From Cetobacterium sp050033475 (GTDB lineage: Bacteria > Fusobacteriota > Fusobacteriia > Fusobacteriales > Fusobacteriaceae): 64,000 bases of DNA. Numbering within the stretch: position 1 is the first letter of the stretch; every line of letters starts with the position of its first letter. The notes under the pieces were generated by a model, which did no database searches, was not told the origin of the DNA, and saw only the letters and a list, made by a program, of their open reading frames with translations. The stretch spans positions 75,499 through 139,498 of the forward strand of contig NZ_CP188322.1 in NCBI RefSeq assembly GCF_050033475.1. Direction: 5' to 3'. Below are positions 1 through 7,728 of this stretch, piece after piece. The translations under genes were made by a program, and so were the position numbers.

Positions 1-513
1 ATTTGTATCGTAAGACATATTTCCATAATTTAAAGAGAAATAATCTTTTCTTTCCGTTGCCTTTGTTATAATATTTACAACACCTCCAGCTGTTCCAGAA
101 CCATTTAATACAGCTCCTCCTCCTGGAATAACTTCTATTTTTTCTATTGAATTAACTGGTATTGTATTTATTGGTAATGTTCCCATAGATTCATCAATTG
201 GATTTATTGCTATTCCATCTACTAAAACCTTTACTCTTGAAATTGCCCTTTCTCCATTACCTCTTAAATCAACAACTGGACCAAAATAAGTTTCTTGGAC
301 CATAACATTTGGGGAATCTCTTAAAACTTCCTCAACATTTTTATATTCTTTTTTTTCTAAAGTCTCTTTCCCAATAACTGTAACATTTTTATTTTCTTTT
401 AAAAGATTTTCTTCAAATCCCGTAGTTGATGTTATAAGACTATCATCTAATTTTATACTTTGACTATACGTCAGTGCACTTAATATCAATGCCAATAAAG
501 TTACTTTTTTCAT
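1..513 (-). CDS. TonB-dependent outer-membrane receptor, N-terminal part (runs off left edge)
   Basis: Reading the minus strand from the ATG at 513 gives 171 codons open to base 1, so only the N-terminal part is present. It starts with a signal peptide (MKKVTLLALILSALTYSQ), followed by a plug domain: NVTVIGKETLEKKEYKNVEEVL, then a VDLRGNGE stretch, VLVDGIAINP, and the IEKIEVIPGGGAVLNGSG segment typical of TonB receptor plugs. A GGGAGAG ribosome site precedes the ATG. The gene diverges from a heme-degradation operon and shares its operator region, so heme or a hemoprotein is the likely substrate. That substrate is inferred from context; the receptor family is read directly from the sequence. 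Confidence 0.88.
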   Translation of the reverse strand, partial: MKKVTLLALILSALTYSQSIKLDDSLITSTTGFEENLLKENKNVTVIGKETLEKKEYKNVEEVLRDSPNVMVQETYFGPVVDLRGNGERAISRVKVLVDGIAINPIDESMGTLPINTIPVNSIEKIEVIPGGGAVLNGSGTAGGVVNIITKATERKDYFSLNYGNMSYDTN

Positions 514-538
514 AATTTTCTCTCCCATAAAAAAATAA

Positions 539-613
539 TTTGACAATCAAACTTTGAAGTATTAAAATTGTATTATGATTTTATTTGAAAGTCAAACTTT
601 TTTTTGATAAAAT
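539..613. promoter_or_regulatory. Divergent promoters with paired palindromic operators (heme locus)
   Basis: Two near-identical 17-bp boxes, 45 bp apart, each contain a palindrome: TTTGACAATCAAA at 539-551 and TTTGAAAGTCAAA at 584-596, both followed by CTTT. For the rightward operon, -35 TTGAAA (585-590) and -10 TAAAAT (608-613) are 17 bp apart. For the leftward receptor gene, -35 TTGACT (complement of 590-595) and -10 TACAAT (complement of 567-572) are also 17 bp apart. The second palindrome covers both -35 boxes, so one bound repressor could silence both directions. The regulator is not identified; iron or heme control is inferred from the genes. Confidence 0.7.
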
Positions 614-635
614 TTTTTTAGGGGGAATACTATTA

Positions 636-1013
636 ATGAAAAAACAATTATTTTTAATCGGAGGAGGTTTATCCTTAATATTAGGAACTATTGGTATTTT
701 TTTACCACTATTGCCGACTACTCCTTTTATAATTTTATCTGCATTTTTATTTGAAAGAAGCTCAGAAAGATTTCATAAAATGCTTATAGAAAATAAAATA
801 TTTGGAAAATATTTAAGAGATTATATGGAACAAAAAGGAATAACACTTAAAAATAAAGTAATTGCAATTATATTTTTAACCTTAGGAATGGGAAAAGGAT
901 TTTTTTCTATGAAAAATATTTATGGAAAAACAGCATTAGTCCTTATTTTTATAGCCGTACTTGTTCATCTAATCAAATTAAAAACTTTAAAAGGAGAAGT
1001 AAAAAATGTTTAA
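636..1013 (+). CDS. DUF454 (YbaN-like) small inner-membrane protein
   Basis: This 125-residue protein has two or three hydrophobic segments and the LGTIGIFLPLLPTTPFIILSA stretch typical of DUF454/YbaN proteins, followed by a short basic region and a C-terminal membrane segment. The ATG at 636 is preferred over the upstream in-frame TTG at 585 because it has an AGGGGGA ribosome site and the TTG lies in the -35 box. The stop overlaps the start of the radical-SAM gene by 8 bp, so the two are translationally coupled. Proteins of this family often accompany heme-use genes, but the function is unknown. Confidence 0.8.
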   Translation: MKKQLFLIGGGLSLILGTIGIFLPLLPTTPFIILSAFLFERSSERFHKMLIENKIFGKYLRDYMEQKGITLKNKVIAIIFLTLGMGKGFFSMKNIYGKTALVLIFIAVLVHLIKLKTLKGEVKNV

Positions 1014-2247
1014 TGTTAGATTTAAATCTCATCATGATGTAAAAGATGTTATAACTTCAAAAGTAAAGCGAAAATTAAATTTACCCTTTAGCTATTGGAA
1101 TATTATGAAAAAAGATCCCATTGATTTAGATGGTGGTATCTATGTTCATACTCCATTTTGTGACAAAATATGTTCCTTTTGCAATATGAATAGAAAACAA
1201 TTAGATAATGATTTAGAAGATTATACAAATTTCTTAATAAAAGAAATTAATAAATATAAAGATAAGCCCTATGTACAAAAGAAGAAATTTTCAGTTATTT
1301 TCTTCGGTGGAGGAACTCCTACTATTTTCAAACCACATCAATTAGAAAAAATATTGAAAAATTTAAGAGATGTATTTCCACTTAATGATAAATATGAATT
1401 TACCTTTGAAACTACTCTTCATAACTTAACATGGGAAAAATTAGAAGTTATGAAAAAATATGGGGTTAATCGATTGAGTATTGGTATTCAAACTTTTTCC
1501 AATAGAGGACGAAAGCTTTTAAACAGAACCTATGATCAGCAATGGGTTACCAATAGAATTTCTGAAATAAGACAACGTTTTAATGGGTTAATTTGTATAG
1601 ATATAATTTATAACTATTTAGATCAAACCCATGAAGAAGTCATTGCCGATGCAGAAATAGCATCTCAAGTTTCACCAGATAGTATTAGTTTTTATTCTCT
1701 AATGATTCATGATGGGTCAAAAATTTCAAAGGATTTAAACTCTGGAGAAAAAACCTTTGATTATAAAACTGAAAAAGATCGTGAATTACATGATTTATTT
1801 TTAAATACTATTTTTTCTAAAGGATATAAAATACTAGAACATACTAAAGTTACTAAAGGAACAGATTCCTATCAATATATTAAAAACGTCCATCAATTAA
1901 AAGATTTAATTCCAATTGGAATAGGTGCTGGTGGTAGGGTTCAAAATATTGAGTTATTTCATTTAAATAAATTTGTAACATTTTATTCAAAGGATTCAGA
2001 CTTAGCAACAAATATGAAAAAATTATCTGGTTTAACTCAATACGAATTTGTCTACTATGAGGGCATAAAAAATATTGTAGGAGAACATTTTAATTCATTA
2101 TTTGAAACTTTAAAAGAATTAGAAAAAGATAACTATATTGTTTTAAAAGAAGATCATTTTAAATATACACAAAAAGGAACTTTCTGGGGAAATAATATTT
2201 CGTCTCTTCTTGTTGAAAAATATTTTGATCTTGTAAAAAATAAATAA
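1006..2247 (+). CDS. hmuW: Radical-SAM anaerobic heme-degrading enzyme, HmuW/ChuW/HutW type
   Basis: The 413-residue protein carries the radical-SAM cluster motif CDKICSFC (Cys52, Cys56, Cys59), a glycine-rich FFGGGTPT SAM-binding strand, and the HemN-like segments NRLSIGIQTFSNRGRKLLNR and IDIIYNYLDQT. HemN-like proteins next to a TonB receptor and a flavodoxin match the ChuW/HutW/HmuW group, which opens the heme ring without oxygen by SAM-dependent methylation and frees iron. It overlaps the DUF454 gene and precedes a flavodoxin that would supply electrons. A true coproporphyrinogen dehydrogenase (HemN/HemW) is the alternative, but the gene neighbourhood argues against it. Confidence 0.85.
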   Translation: MFNVRFKSHHDVKDVITSKVKRKLNLPFSYWNIMKKDPIDLDGGIYVHTPFCDKICSFCNMNRKQLDNDLEDYTNFLIKEINKYKDKPYVQKKKFSVIFFGGGTPTIFKPHQLEKILKNLRDVFPLNDKYEFTFETTLHNLTWEKLEVMKKYGVNRLSIGIQTFSNRGRKLLNRTYDQQWVTNRISEIRQRFNGLICIDIIYNYLDQTHEEVIADAEIASQVSPDSISFYSLMIHDGSKISKDLNSGEKTFDYKTEKDRELHDLFLNTIFSKGYKILEHTKVTKGTDSYQYIKNVHQLKDLIPIGIGAGGRVQNIELFHLNKFVTFYSKDSDLATNMKKLSGLTQYEFVYYEGIKNIVGEHFNSLFETLKELEKDNYIVLKEDHFKYTQKGTFWGNNISSLLVEKYFDLVKNK

Positions 2248-2271
2248 TTATATATATATTTGGGAGGATTT

Positions 2272-2787
2272 ATGAAAAAAACTATTTTAATTTATTCATC
2301 TTTAACTGGAAATACTAAGAAAGTTGGAGAAGCAATTTTTGAAGCTATTCCTGGGGAAAATAATTTAATTTTACCCGTAGAAGAAATAAATTCAGTAAAT
2401 TTTGATGATTTTGACAGGATTATTATCGGTTTTTGGGTTGATAAAGGAACTGCAGATTCAAGAATTAGGAAATTAATTGGAAAATTAAAAAATAAAGATA
2501 TCGCGTTTTTTGGTACTCTTGGAGCAGAACCTGATTCAGAACATGGAAAAAAAGTTTATACTAGAGTTACAGAACTATGTTCAAAAAATAATAACTTATT
2601 AGGAGGATTTTTATCCTTAGGAAAAGTTTCAGATTCCCTTGTGGAAAAAATGGGAAAATTTCCACTAAACTTAATTCATCCTTTAACTCCTGAAAGATTA
2701 GCTAGAATTGAAAAAGCTAGTACTCATCCAGATGAAAAAGATTTAAATGATGCTAAAGAGTATTTTTCTTCTATTTTAAACAAATAA
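2272..2787 (+). CDS. hmuF: Flavodoxin-family protein, probable electron donor for heme degradation
   Basis: The 171-residue protein has the FMN phosphate-binding loop near the N-terminus (ILIYSSLTGNTKKVGEAI) and the flavodoxin strand FDRIIIGFWVDKGTADSRIR. The ATG at 2272 is chosen over the in-frame TTG at 2260 because GGGAGG lies seven bases before it and overlaps the TTG. It follows hmuW by 24 bp in one operon. In Fusobacterium a flavodoxin called HmuF partners HmuW in heme ring opening; the same role is inferred here. The family call is firm and the symbol is based on context. Confidence 0.82.
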   Translation: MKKTILIYSSLTGNTKKVGEAIFEAIPGENNLILPVEEINSVNFDDFDRIIIGFWVDKGTADSRIRKLIGKLKNKDIAFFGTLGAEPDSEHGKKVYTRVTELCSKNNNLLGGFLSLGKVSDSLVEKMGKFPLNLIHPLTPERLARIEKASTHPDEKDLNDAKEYFSSILNK

Positions 2788-2865
2788 ATTTTGCTTTTAA
2801 CATTGCTTTTTTTCTTCTTAAATTATAATATATTATCATAGAATTATCTTTGGGAGGTATATTAT

Positions 2866-3408
2866 ATGTCTAGAGAATTAAAAGGAACCAAAACAGAACA
2901 AAATTTGAAAGAAGCCTTTGCTGGGGAATCAATGGCAAGAAATAAATATTCTTACTACGCTAGTCAAGCTAAAAAAGATGGATATATTCAAATAGCTAAG
3001 TTCTTTGAGGATACTGCTAATAATGAAATGGAACATGCTAAAATTTGGTTTAAATTACTACACAATGGAATGCCTAATACTATAAAAAATCTTTCTGATA
3101 GTGAAGATGGAGAACATTTTGAATGGACAGATATGTATACTAAATTTGCCCAAGAAGCTAGAGCAGAAGGATTTAATGACATTGCATTTCTTTTTGAAGG
3201 AGTTGCAAAAATAGAAAAAGAACATGAGGAAAGATACCGTGCTCTTTTAGAAAATATTAAAAGAGACGAAGTATTTAAGAAATTTGAATATGAGACTTGG
3301 GAATGTATGAACTGTGGACATATTCACGAAGGTAAAGATGCTCCTGAAATTTGTCCAATTTGTAAACATCCTAGAGATTATTTTATGATAAAACCAACTA
3401 ACTATTAA
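2866..3408 (+). CDS. rbr: Rubrerythrin
   Basis: The 180-residue protein has an N-terminal ferritin-like diiron domain (FAGESMARNKYSYYA, NNEMEHAKIW, IEKEHEERY supply the Glu and His ligands). A C-terminal rubredoxin-like domain carries two CxxC pairs (CMNCGHIHEG and CPICKHPRDYF). Rubrerythrin reduces hydrogen peroxide in the cytoplasm of anaerobes using electrons from rubredoxin; a separate rubredoxin gene lies at 53247-53405. GGGAGG precedes the ATG. A possible -10 TATAAT is at 2824-2829 without a convincing -35. The gene appears monocistronic and ends at a bidirectional terminator. Confidence 0.95.
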   Translation: MSRELKGTKTEQNLKEAFAGESMARNKYSYYASQAKKDGYIQIAKFFEDTANNEMEHAKIWFKLLHNGMPNTIKNLSDSEDGEHFEWTDMYTKFAQEARAEGFNDIAFLFEGVAKIEKEHEERYRALLENIKRDEVFKKFEYETWECMNCGHIHEGKDAPEICPICKHPRDYFMIKPTNY

Positions 3409-3422
3409 TAATATATAGAATT

Positions 3423-3458
3423 AGAAGGAGAACTTAATACAGTTCTCCTTCTTCATTT
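3423..3458. terminator. Bidirectional rho-independent terminator
   Basis: AGAAGGAGAAC (3423-3433) pairs with GTTCTCCTTCT (3442-3452) around an 8-base loop, with a T-rich run to the right. It lies between the convergent rubrerythrin gene and the TctC-like gene. Confidence 0.85.
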
Positions 3459-4406
3459 TTAAAAAATATTATTATTAATTTCTATATTTTTATTTTCAAT
3501 ATATTTATTTACTTTTTCTCCATCTAAATAATAAAAAGGTATATTATATTTTTTTGCTAACTCTATAACATCCTCTTCTTCCAATCTTTCTTTAAATACT
3601 TTTCTTAAATAATTTTTTATATAAAATGGTGTATTCTTTTTTATTGCTATTCCACGAATAGAACCCATATTTAAATTACATCCCATATCTTTTCCCAATG
3701 GAATGTCTTCTAAAAATGTTAGTTTTTTATTTGAAAAAGCCATTATAGCCCTTATTTTATCATTTTTTATAGAATCAATAATTTCACTTTCTTTCAATAT
3801 AGCACTATCAATATATCCATATTCTAAAGCTTCTAACATCTGACTACTACTTGAAAATGAAATATATTTTGGTAATATTTTTAATTTTTTTGCTAACATT
3901 TTCGCTAAAATATAGTCCGATGCCCCAATTCCATTTTCTCCAATTGTAAAATCAAAATTTTTACTTTTCTCTATAAAATCTTTATAATTTTTTATATCGC
4001 TATTTTTATTAACTATTAAAACTCCTGGATCATACACATAAGAAAATAAAATTTCATAATCCTCTCTATTAATATTATATTTTTTCAATTCATTTAAATA
4101 ATAAAAACTTGGATAATTGAATAATACTAAATTATATCCATCATTATCTTCTTCTAAAAATTTTTTTAGTCCTAATATTCCATTGTCCCCAGGAATATTT
4201 ATAATATTTAAAGTTAAATTATTTTTCATAACCTCTTTTAAAAAATTAGCACTTATATCTGTTCCTCCGCCTTTTTTAAAACCAACTATTAAATTTAAAG
4301 GCTTTTGAGGATAATTTTGTACTTTTTTCTTATATAAATATCTGTTATAACCTAGTAAGCCTATTAAGAAAATTAAAATAACTATTAATATTTTTTTTAT
4401 AGACAT
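3459..4406 (-). CDS. TctC/Bug-type solute-binding protein, membrane-anchored, probable sensory accessory
   Basis: The 315-residue protein has one N-terminal hydrophobic helix (residues about 4-20) and then a TctC-like fold: YPQKPLNLIVGFKKGGGTDISANFL, INIPGDNGILGL, FTIGENGIGASDYILAKMLA and a late IRGIAIKKNTPFYIKNYLRKVF region. No signal-peptidase site or lipobox is seen, so it may stay anchored facing the periplasm. Its start overlaps the response-regulator stop by 10 bp, making one kinase-regulator-binding protein unit with no tripartite transporter genes. This resembles the HptA/PgtC arrangement in which a binding protein informs a kinase. The ligand is not evident. Confidence 0.8.
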   Translation of the reverse strand: MSIKKILIVILIFLIGLLGYNRYLYKKKVQNYPQKPLNLIVGFKKGGGTDISANFLKEVMKNNLTLNIINIPGDNGILGLKKFLEEDNDGYNLVLFNYPSFYYLNELKKYNINREDYEILFSYVYDPGVLIVNKNSDIKNYKDFIEKSKNFDFTIGENGIGASDYILAKMLAKKLKILPKYISFSSSSQMLEALEYGYIDSAILKESEIIDSIKNDKIRAIMAFSNKKLTFLEDIPLGKDMGCNLNMGSIRGIAIKKNTPFYIKNYLRKVFKERLEEEDVIELAKKYNIPFYYLDGEKVNKYIENKNIEINNNIF

Positions 4407-5068
4407 GATTTTAAAACCATCCCTTTTCCATATATTGTTTGTAAATTTTCTTTAATTATAGGAAATTTATTTTTTATTCTATTTATCAATACATCTAAAG
4501 TACGATTTTCTGGAAAATAAGTTTTTTTCCATATTTCTTGAAATATTTTTTTCTTTTCAACTATCTTAGATTGATTTAAAATTAAATATTTTAAAATTTC
4601 ATATTCCTTTTCTGAAACCTCAATAATTTCTCCATCTAACTTTATAATCATTTCATTACAAATAATTTCTATATTGGAGTAAACTATTATCTCTCTTCTA
4701 AAAGAATATTTATTTTTAGCTCCTGATTTTAATCTAAAATTTAATTCTACAATATTAAAAGGTTTTTTTATGTAATCATCAGCCCCTAATTTAAAAGCTT
4801 CTATAACCTCTTCATCATGAATATTAGATGTTAAAACTAAAACATATGGATCCTTATAACAAGTATTATTTTTAACTTCTTTCAATACATCTATTCCGCT
4901 TATTCCAGGTAAATTTATATCTAAAATTAAAAATTGATATTCCTTTGTACTCAATTCCCTCAAAGCACATTCTCCACTTGTTACCGATGTAACATTGTAA
5001 GATTTATCTATTTTATCTTCTAATAATTTTCTAGTTAATAAATTATCTTCAACTATTAAAATATTCAT
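4397..5068 (-). CDS. OmpR/PhoB-family response regulator
   Basis: The receiver domain (residues about 1-115) has the acidic pocket ILIVEDN, the phospho-acceptor Asp in LILDINLPG and the Lys in DDYIKKPF. It is followed by a winged-helix output domain (EKEYEILKYLILNQ to IYGKGMVL). Start: two adjacent ATGs at 5071 and 5068 follow AAGGAG; 5068 has the better 7-base spacing, and the longer in-frame start at 5089 lacks a ribosome site. It overlaps the kinase stop and the downstream TctC-like gene. A perfect tandem 11-bp repeat before the organophosphate transporter at 7.7 kb is the likely target. Confidence 0.88.
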   Translation of the reverse strand: MNILIVEDNLLTRKLLEDKIDKSYNVTSVTSGECALRELSTKEYQFLILDINLPGISGIDVLKEVKNNTCYKDPYVLVLTSNIHDEEVIEAFKLGADDYIKKPFNIVELNFRLKSGAKNKYSFRREIIVYSNIEIICNEMIIKLDGEIIEVSEKEYEILKYLILNQSKIVEKKKIFQEIWKKTYFPENRTLDVLINRIKNKFPIIKENLQTIYGKGMVLKSCL

Positions 5069-7598
5069 CATTTTTCTCCTTACTAACAACTACTTCTAAA
5101 ACTCTTATGGAAAATTTTAAAGAATAAAAATCCTGTACAAAATCGCTTTTTTCAATTTCGTCTAAAAACTTACCTATTGTTAAACAACCGATAGCTAAAA
5201 AATTTCCTTTTATCTTATGTAGCATTTTTTTTATTTTAATATAATCTCTATTTTTTATATTTTCTTTTAAAATTTTTAAATCATTTTTTAATTCTTGAAA
5301 AAATAATTTTCTATAATTTGTATTTAAATTATTTAACTCAATATAAATATCATAGTTTAAAATATTTAATATTCCCAATAATTTTTTTATATTCATAGGT
5401 TTTTCTATAAAATTATCTAAATCATTCTTTTCTGAATTATTAGATTTAGTTGCTGAAAATCCTATTATAGTAATATCTTTATTTAATTTTTTTATTTCTT
5501 TAGAAATCTCATAACCATTTTCATCTCCAAGATTAATATCCATTAAAATTAAATTAGTTTCATCTATAAATTTTAAAATTTCTTCTTTATTTAAACAATG
5601 TATAGTTGCTATTTCATATTTTTTTAAACTTTCTATAACCAATTGTGCATTTAACATATTATCTTCAGCTAATATGATTTTCATATTTTTTAATGAAATA
5701 TTATCATTTATAAATTTTTTCTCTTTAATTTTATTTTGATTATAAAAATAATTACTATTAACAATTTGATACCTATATTTTTTATTTTTATATGCTAAAT
5801 CATTTGTTAAAATTAAAATATTTTCATTATTTAATTCTTCCAAAAGAATTTCCAATTCTTCTTCATCATAAAAAAAATAACTTTTACACTGAATTTTTTC
5901 TATAATTTTTCCAATAAATTCATTTGGTTCTCCTTCAATTAAATAATAAATATTTTTTTCTATTGTATTTATTTCTTCAGATAATTCTATTGTAAAACGA
6001 GCACCCTCTGTATAATTCTCATCTAACTCAATAAATCCCCTTAATAATTTTAAATATTTTTTACATATAGATAATCCTAATCCACTACCATTTTTATTAT
6101 TTTTTTCTATTTGATAAAATTCTTGAAAAACATTTTCTTTTTCTTCCTTAGGAATTCCAACTCCAGTATCCTCAATAATAATTTCTAATTTTTTATTCTT
6201 TGAAAAACATTTTACAAAAATATATCCTTCCTTTGTAAATTTTAAACTATTATTTATTAAATTTACTATTATTTGTTTAAGTTTTATTCTATCACTTCTT
6301 ATTTCATTAATTTCTTCATCTAAATATACTATAAAATAAATATTTTTTTCATAGAATAAAGGCAAAAACATATCAAATATCTCTTGAAAAACTTCTTCTA
6401 AAGAAAAAATACTATAATTAACTTCAATTTTTTTATTTTTATATTCTGATAAAATTAAAATATCATTTATTACATTTGTTAAATATTTAGCAGAACTGTC
6501 TATTATATTTAATAATCTATCTTCGTGAGAAAATTTCTCCGATAGAAGTTCAACACTTGTTATTATTGAACTCAAGGGTGTTTTCATATCATGAGACATA
6601 CTTGCAATAAAGTTACTTTTAACCTGACTACTTTCCTCTGCTTCTTCCTTCAAAAGATTTAATTTCTTTATTAATTTGTTCCAATTTATTAAAATAATAA
6701 TTAGAGTTATAATCCCTAAAAATGCAAAAATTAATATAAAATATAATAAATCTGTTCTATCTATTAAAAAATATGATTTATCCACATTATATAAAATTAT
6801 GTCCTTATTAATTTTTTTATATTTTAAAGAAAACTCTTTTATTTTTTCTCCATTTAAATATAACTTATAGTCATTTTTTAAATTTTTATCATTTCCTTCT
6901 ATTATTTTCTTTCCTATTTCATAATAATTTTCTATATATACCCCTGTAAACTCATTATCTTTTGGTAAATTATATCCATAAACAGGTGTCTTTAATTTTT
7001 TAAATAAATATTTAAATTTCCATAGATTAACAAAATTTTTCAATATAATTGCATTATGAGAGTCCATCAACCCCAATAAATCTTCTAAATAAATAGAATT
7101 TGTAGAAAAAGTTTCAAAATCTATAGGATAGAATTTTTTCTTCAAATAAACAATTTCTTTCAATGTCAAATCTGGTATATAAATTTTACTTAATCCACCT
7201 TGAATTTCAATAATATATTGAATTAAATTTTCTAAGCCGTCTTCCTTATCCTCCATAGGAATTATTATTTTCTGACAATTTTTATTTTTCAAAAAAATTT
7301 CATTCGTTTCCGAATTAAGTTTTTCAATATAAATAATTTTTTGAAAATTTATATCTTTATATTTTAATTCTAAAATTTCTTCCATTTTTTTTAAATAATT
7401 TTCAGTGGGTTTTTGAGGATTATTTAAATATTCAATATATATAGTTTGTTCTGGATTTTTATTTTCAATTATTCCATCTATTATATTATCAACAGTTGTA
7501 TTATCTTGATAAAAATCAGAAACAATTAAAATTTCTTCTTTACAGTAAATTTTTATGAAAAACATAAAAAAAAGAAATATTATCAATTTTTTTTTCAA
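5049..7598 (-). CDS. Hybrid sensor histidine kinase (PBP-like sensor, HisKA, HATPase, receiver, HPt)
   Basis: Domains in order: N-terminal membrane segment; periplasmic region of about 250 residues resembling a type-1 periplasmic-binding-protein sensor; second membrane helix near residues 285-310; HisKA with the H-box SMSHDMKTPLSS; HATPase with IVNLINNSLKFT, DTGVGIP and GSGLGLSIC; receiver with the Asp in LILMDINLG; and a C-terminal HPt domain with MLHKIKGNFLAIGC. This is a complete phosphorelay in one chain ending at the adjacent regulator. The TTG at 7598 follows GGAGG closely (4 bases); an ATG at 7619 without a ribosome site is the alternative and adds seven residues. Confidence 0.88.
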   Translation of the reverse strand: MKKKLIIFLFFMFFIKIYCKEEILIVSDFYQDNTTVDNIIDGIIENKNPEQTIYIEYLNNPQKPTENYLKKMEEILELKYKDINFQKIIYIEKLNSETNEIFLKNKNCQKIIIPMEDKEDGLENLIQYIIEIQGGLSKIYIPDLTLKEIVYLKKKFYPIDFETFSTNSIYLEDLLGLMDSHNAIILKNFVNLWKFKYLFKKLKTPVYGYNLPKDNEFTGVYIENYYEIGKKIIEGNDKNLKNDYKLYLNGEKIKEFSLKYKKINKDIILYNVDKSYFLIDRTDLLYFILIFAFLGIITLIIILINWNKLIKKLNLLKEEAEESSQVKSNFIASMSHDMKTPLSSIITSVELLSEKFSHEDRLLNIIDSSAKYLTNVINDILILSEYKNKKIEVNYSIFSLEEVFQEIFDMFLPLFYEKNIYFIVYLDEEINEIRSDRIKLKQIIVNLINNSLKFTKEGYIFVKCFSKNKKLEIIIEDTGVGIPKEEKENVFQEFYQIEKNNKNGSGLGLSICKKYLKLLRGFIELDENYTEGARFTIELSEEINTIEKNIYYLIEGEPNEFIGKIIEKIQCKSYFFYDEEELEILLEELNNENILILTNDLAYKNKKYRYQIVNSNYFYNQNKIKEKKFINDNISLKNMKIILAEDNMLNAQLVIESLKKYEIATIHCLNKEEILKFIDETNLILMDINLGDENGYEISKEIKKLNKDITIIGFSATKSNNSEKNDLDNFIEKPMNIKKLLGILNILNYDIYIELNNLNTNYRKLFFQELKNDLKILKENIKNRDYIKIKKMLHKIKGNFLAIGCLTIGKFLDEIEKSDFVQDFYSLKFSIRVLEVVVSKEKNDEYFNS

Positions 7599-7657
7599 TT
7601 TTCCTCCAAAAATTATCATTTTAGTTAAAAAGAATACAAAAAGTTTAAAATATTAAA

Positions 7658-7695
7658 TTTCATTTACATTTCATTTACAATATTCATTGTATCAT
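7658..7695 (+). promoter_or_regulatory. Tandem 11-bp direct repeat with -10 box: probable response-regulator site
   Basis: TTTCATTTACA occurs twice head to tail without a gap (7658-7668 and 7669-7679). A -10 candidate TATCAT (7690-7695) begins 11 bases after the second copy, and no good -35 is present. PhoB/OmpR regulators bind 11-bp tandem repeats that replace the -35 at this distance. The site lies between the kinase gene and the transporter gene, so the response regulator encoded at 4397-5068 is the obvious candidate. Binding is inferred, not shown. Confidence 0.65.
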
Positions 7696-7728
7696 TTCTT
7701 TAGAAAAGTTAAAAGGAGTGTGAGTACT

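Noticed and set aside
6676..6870. Short open frames opposite the kinase gene and many similar ones
   Set aside because: They lie antisense inside well-supported genes, lack ribosome sites and recognisable motifs, and arise from low stop frequency on one strand.
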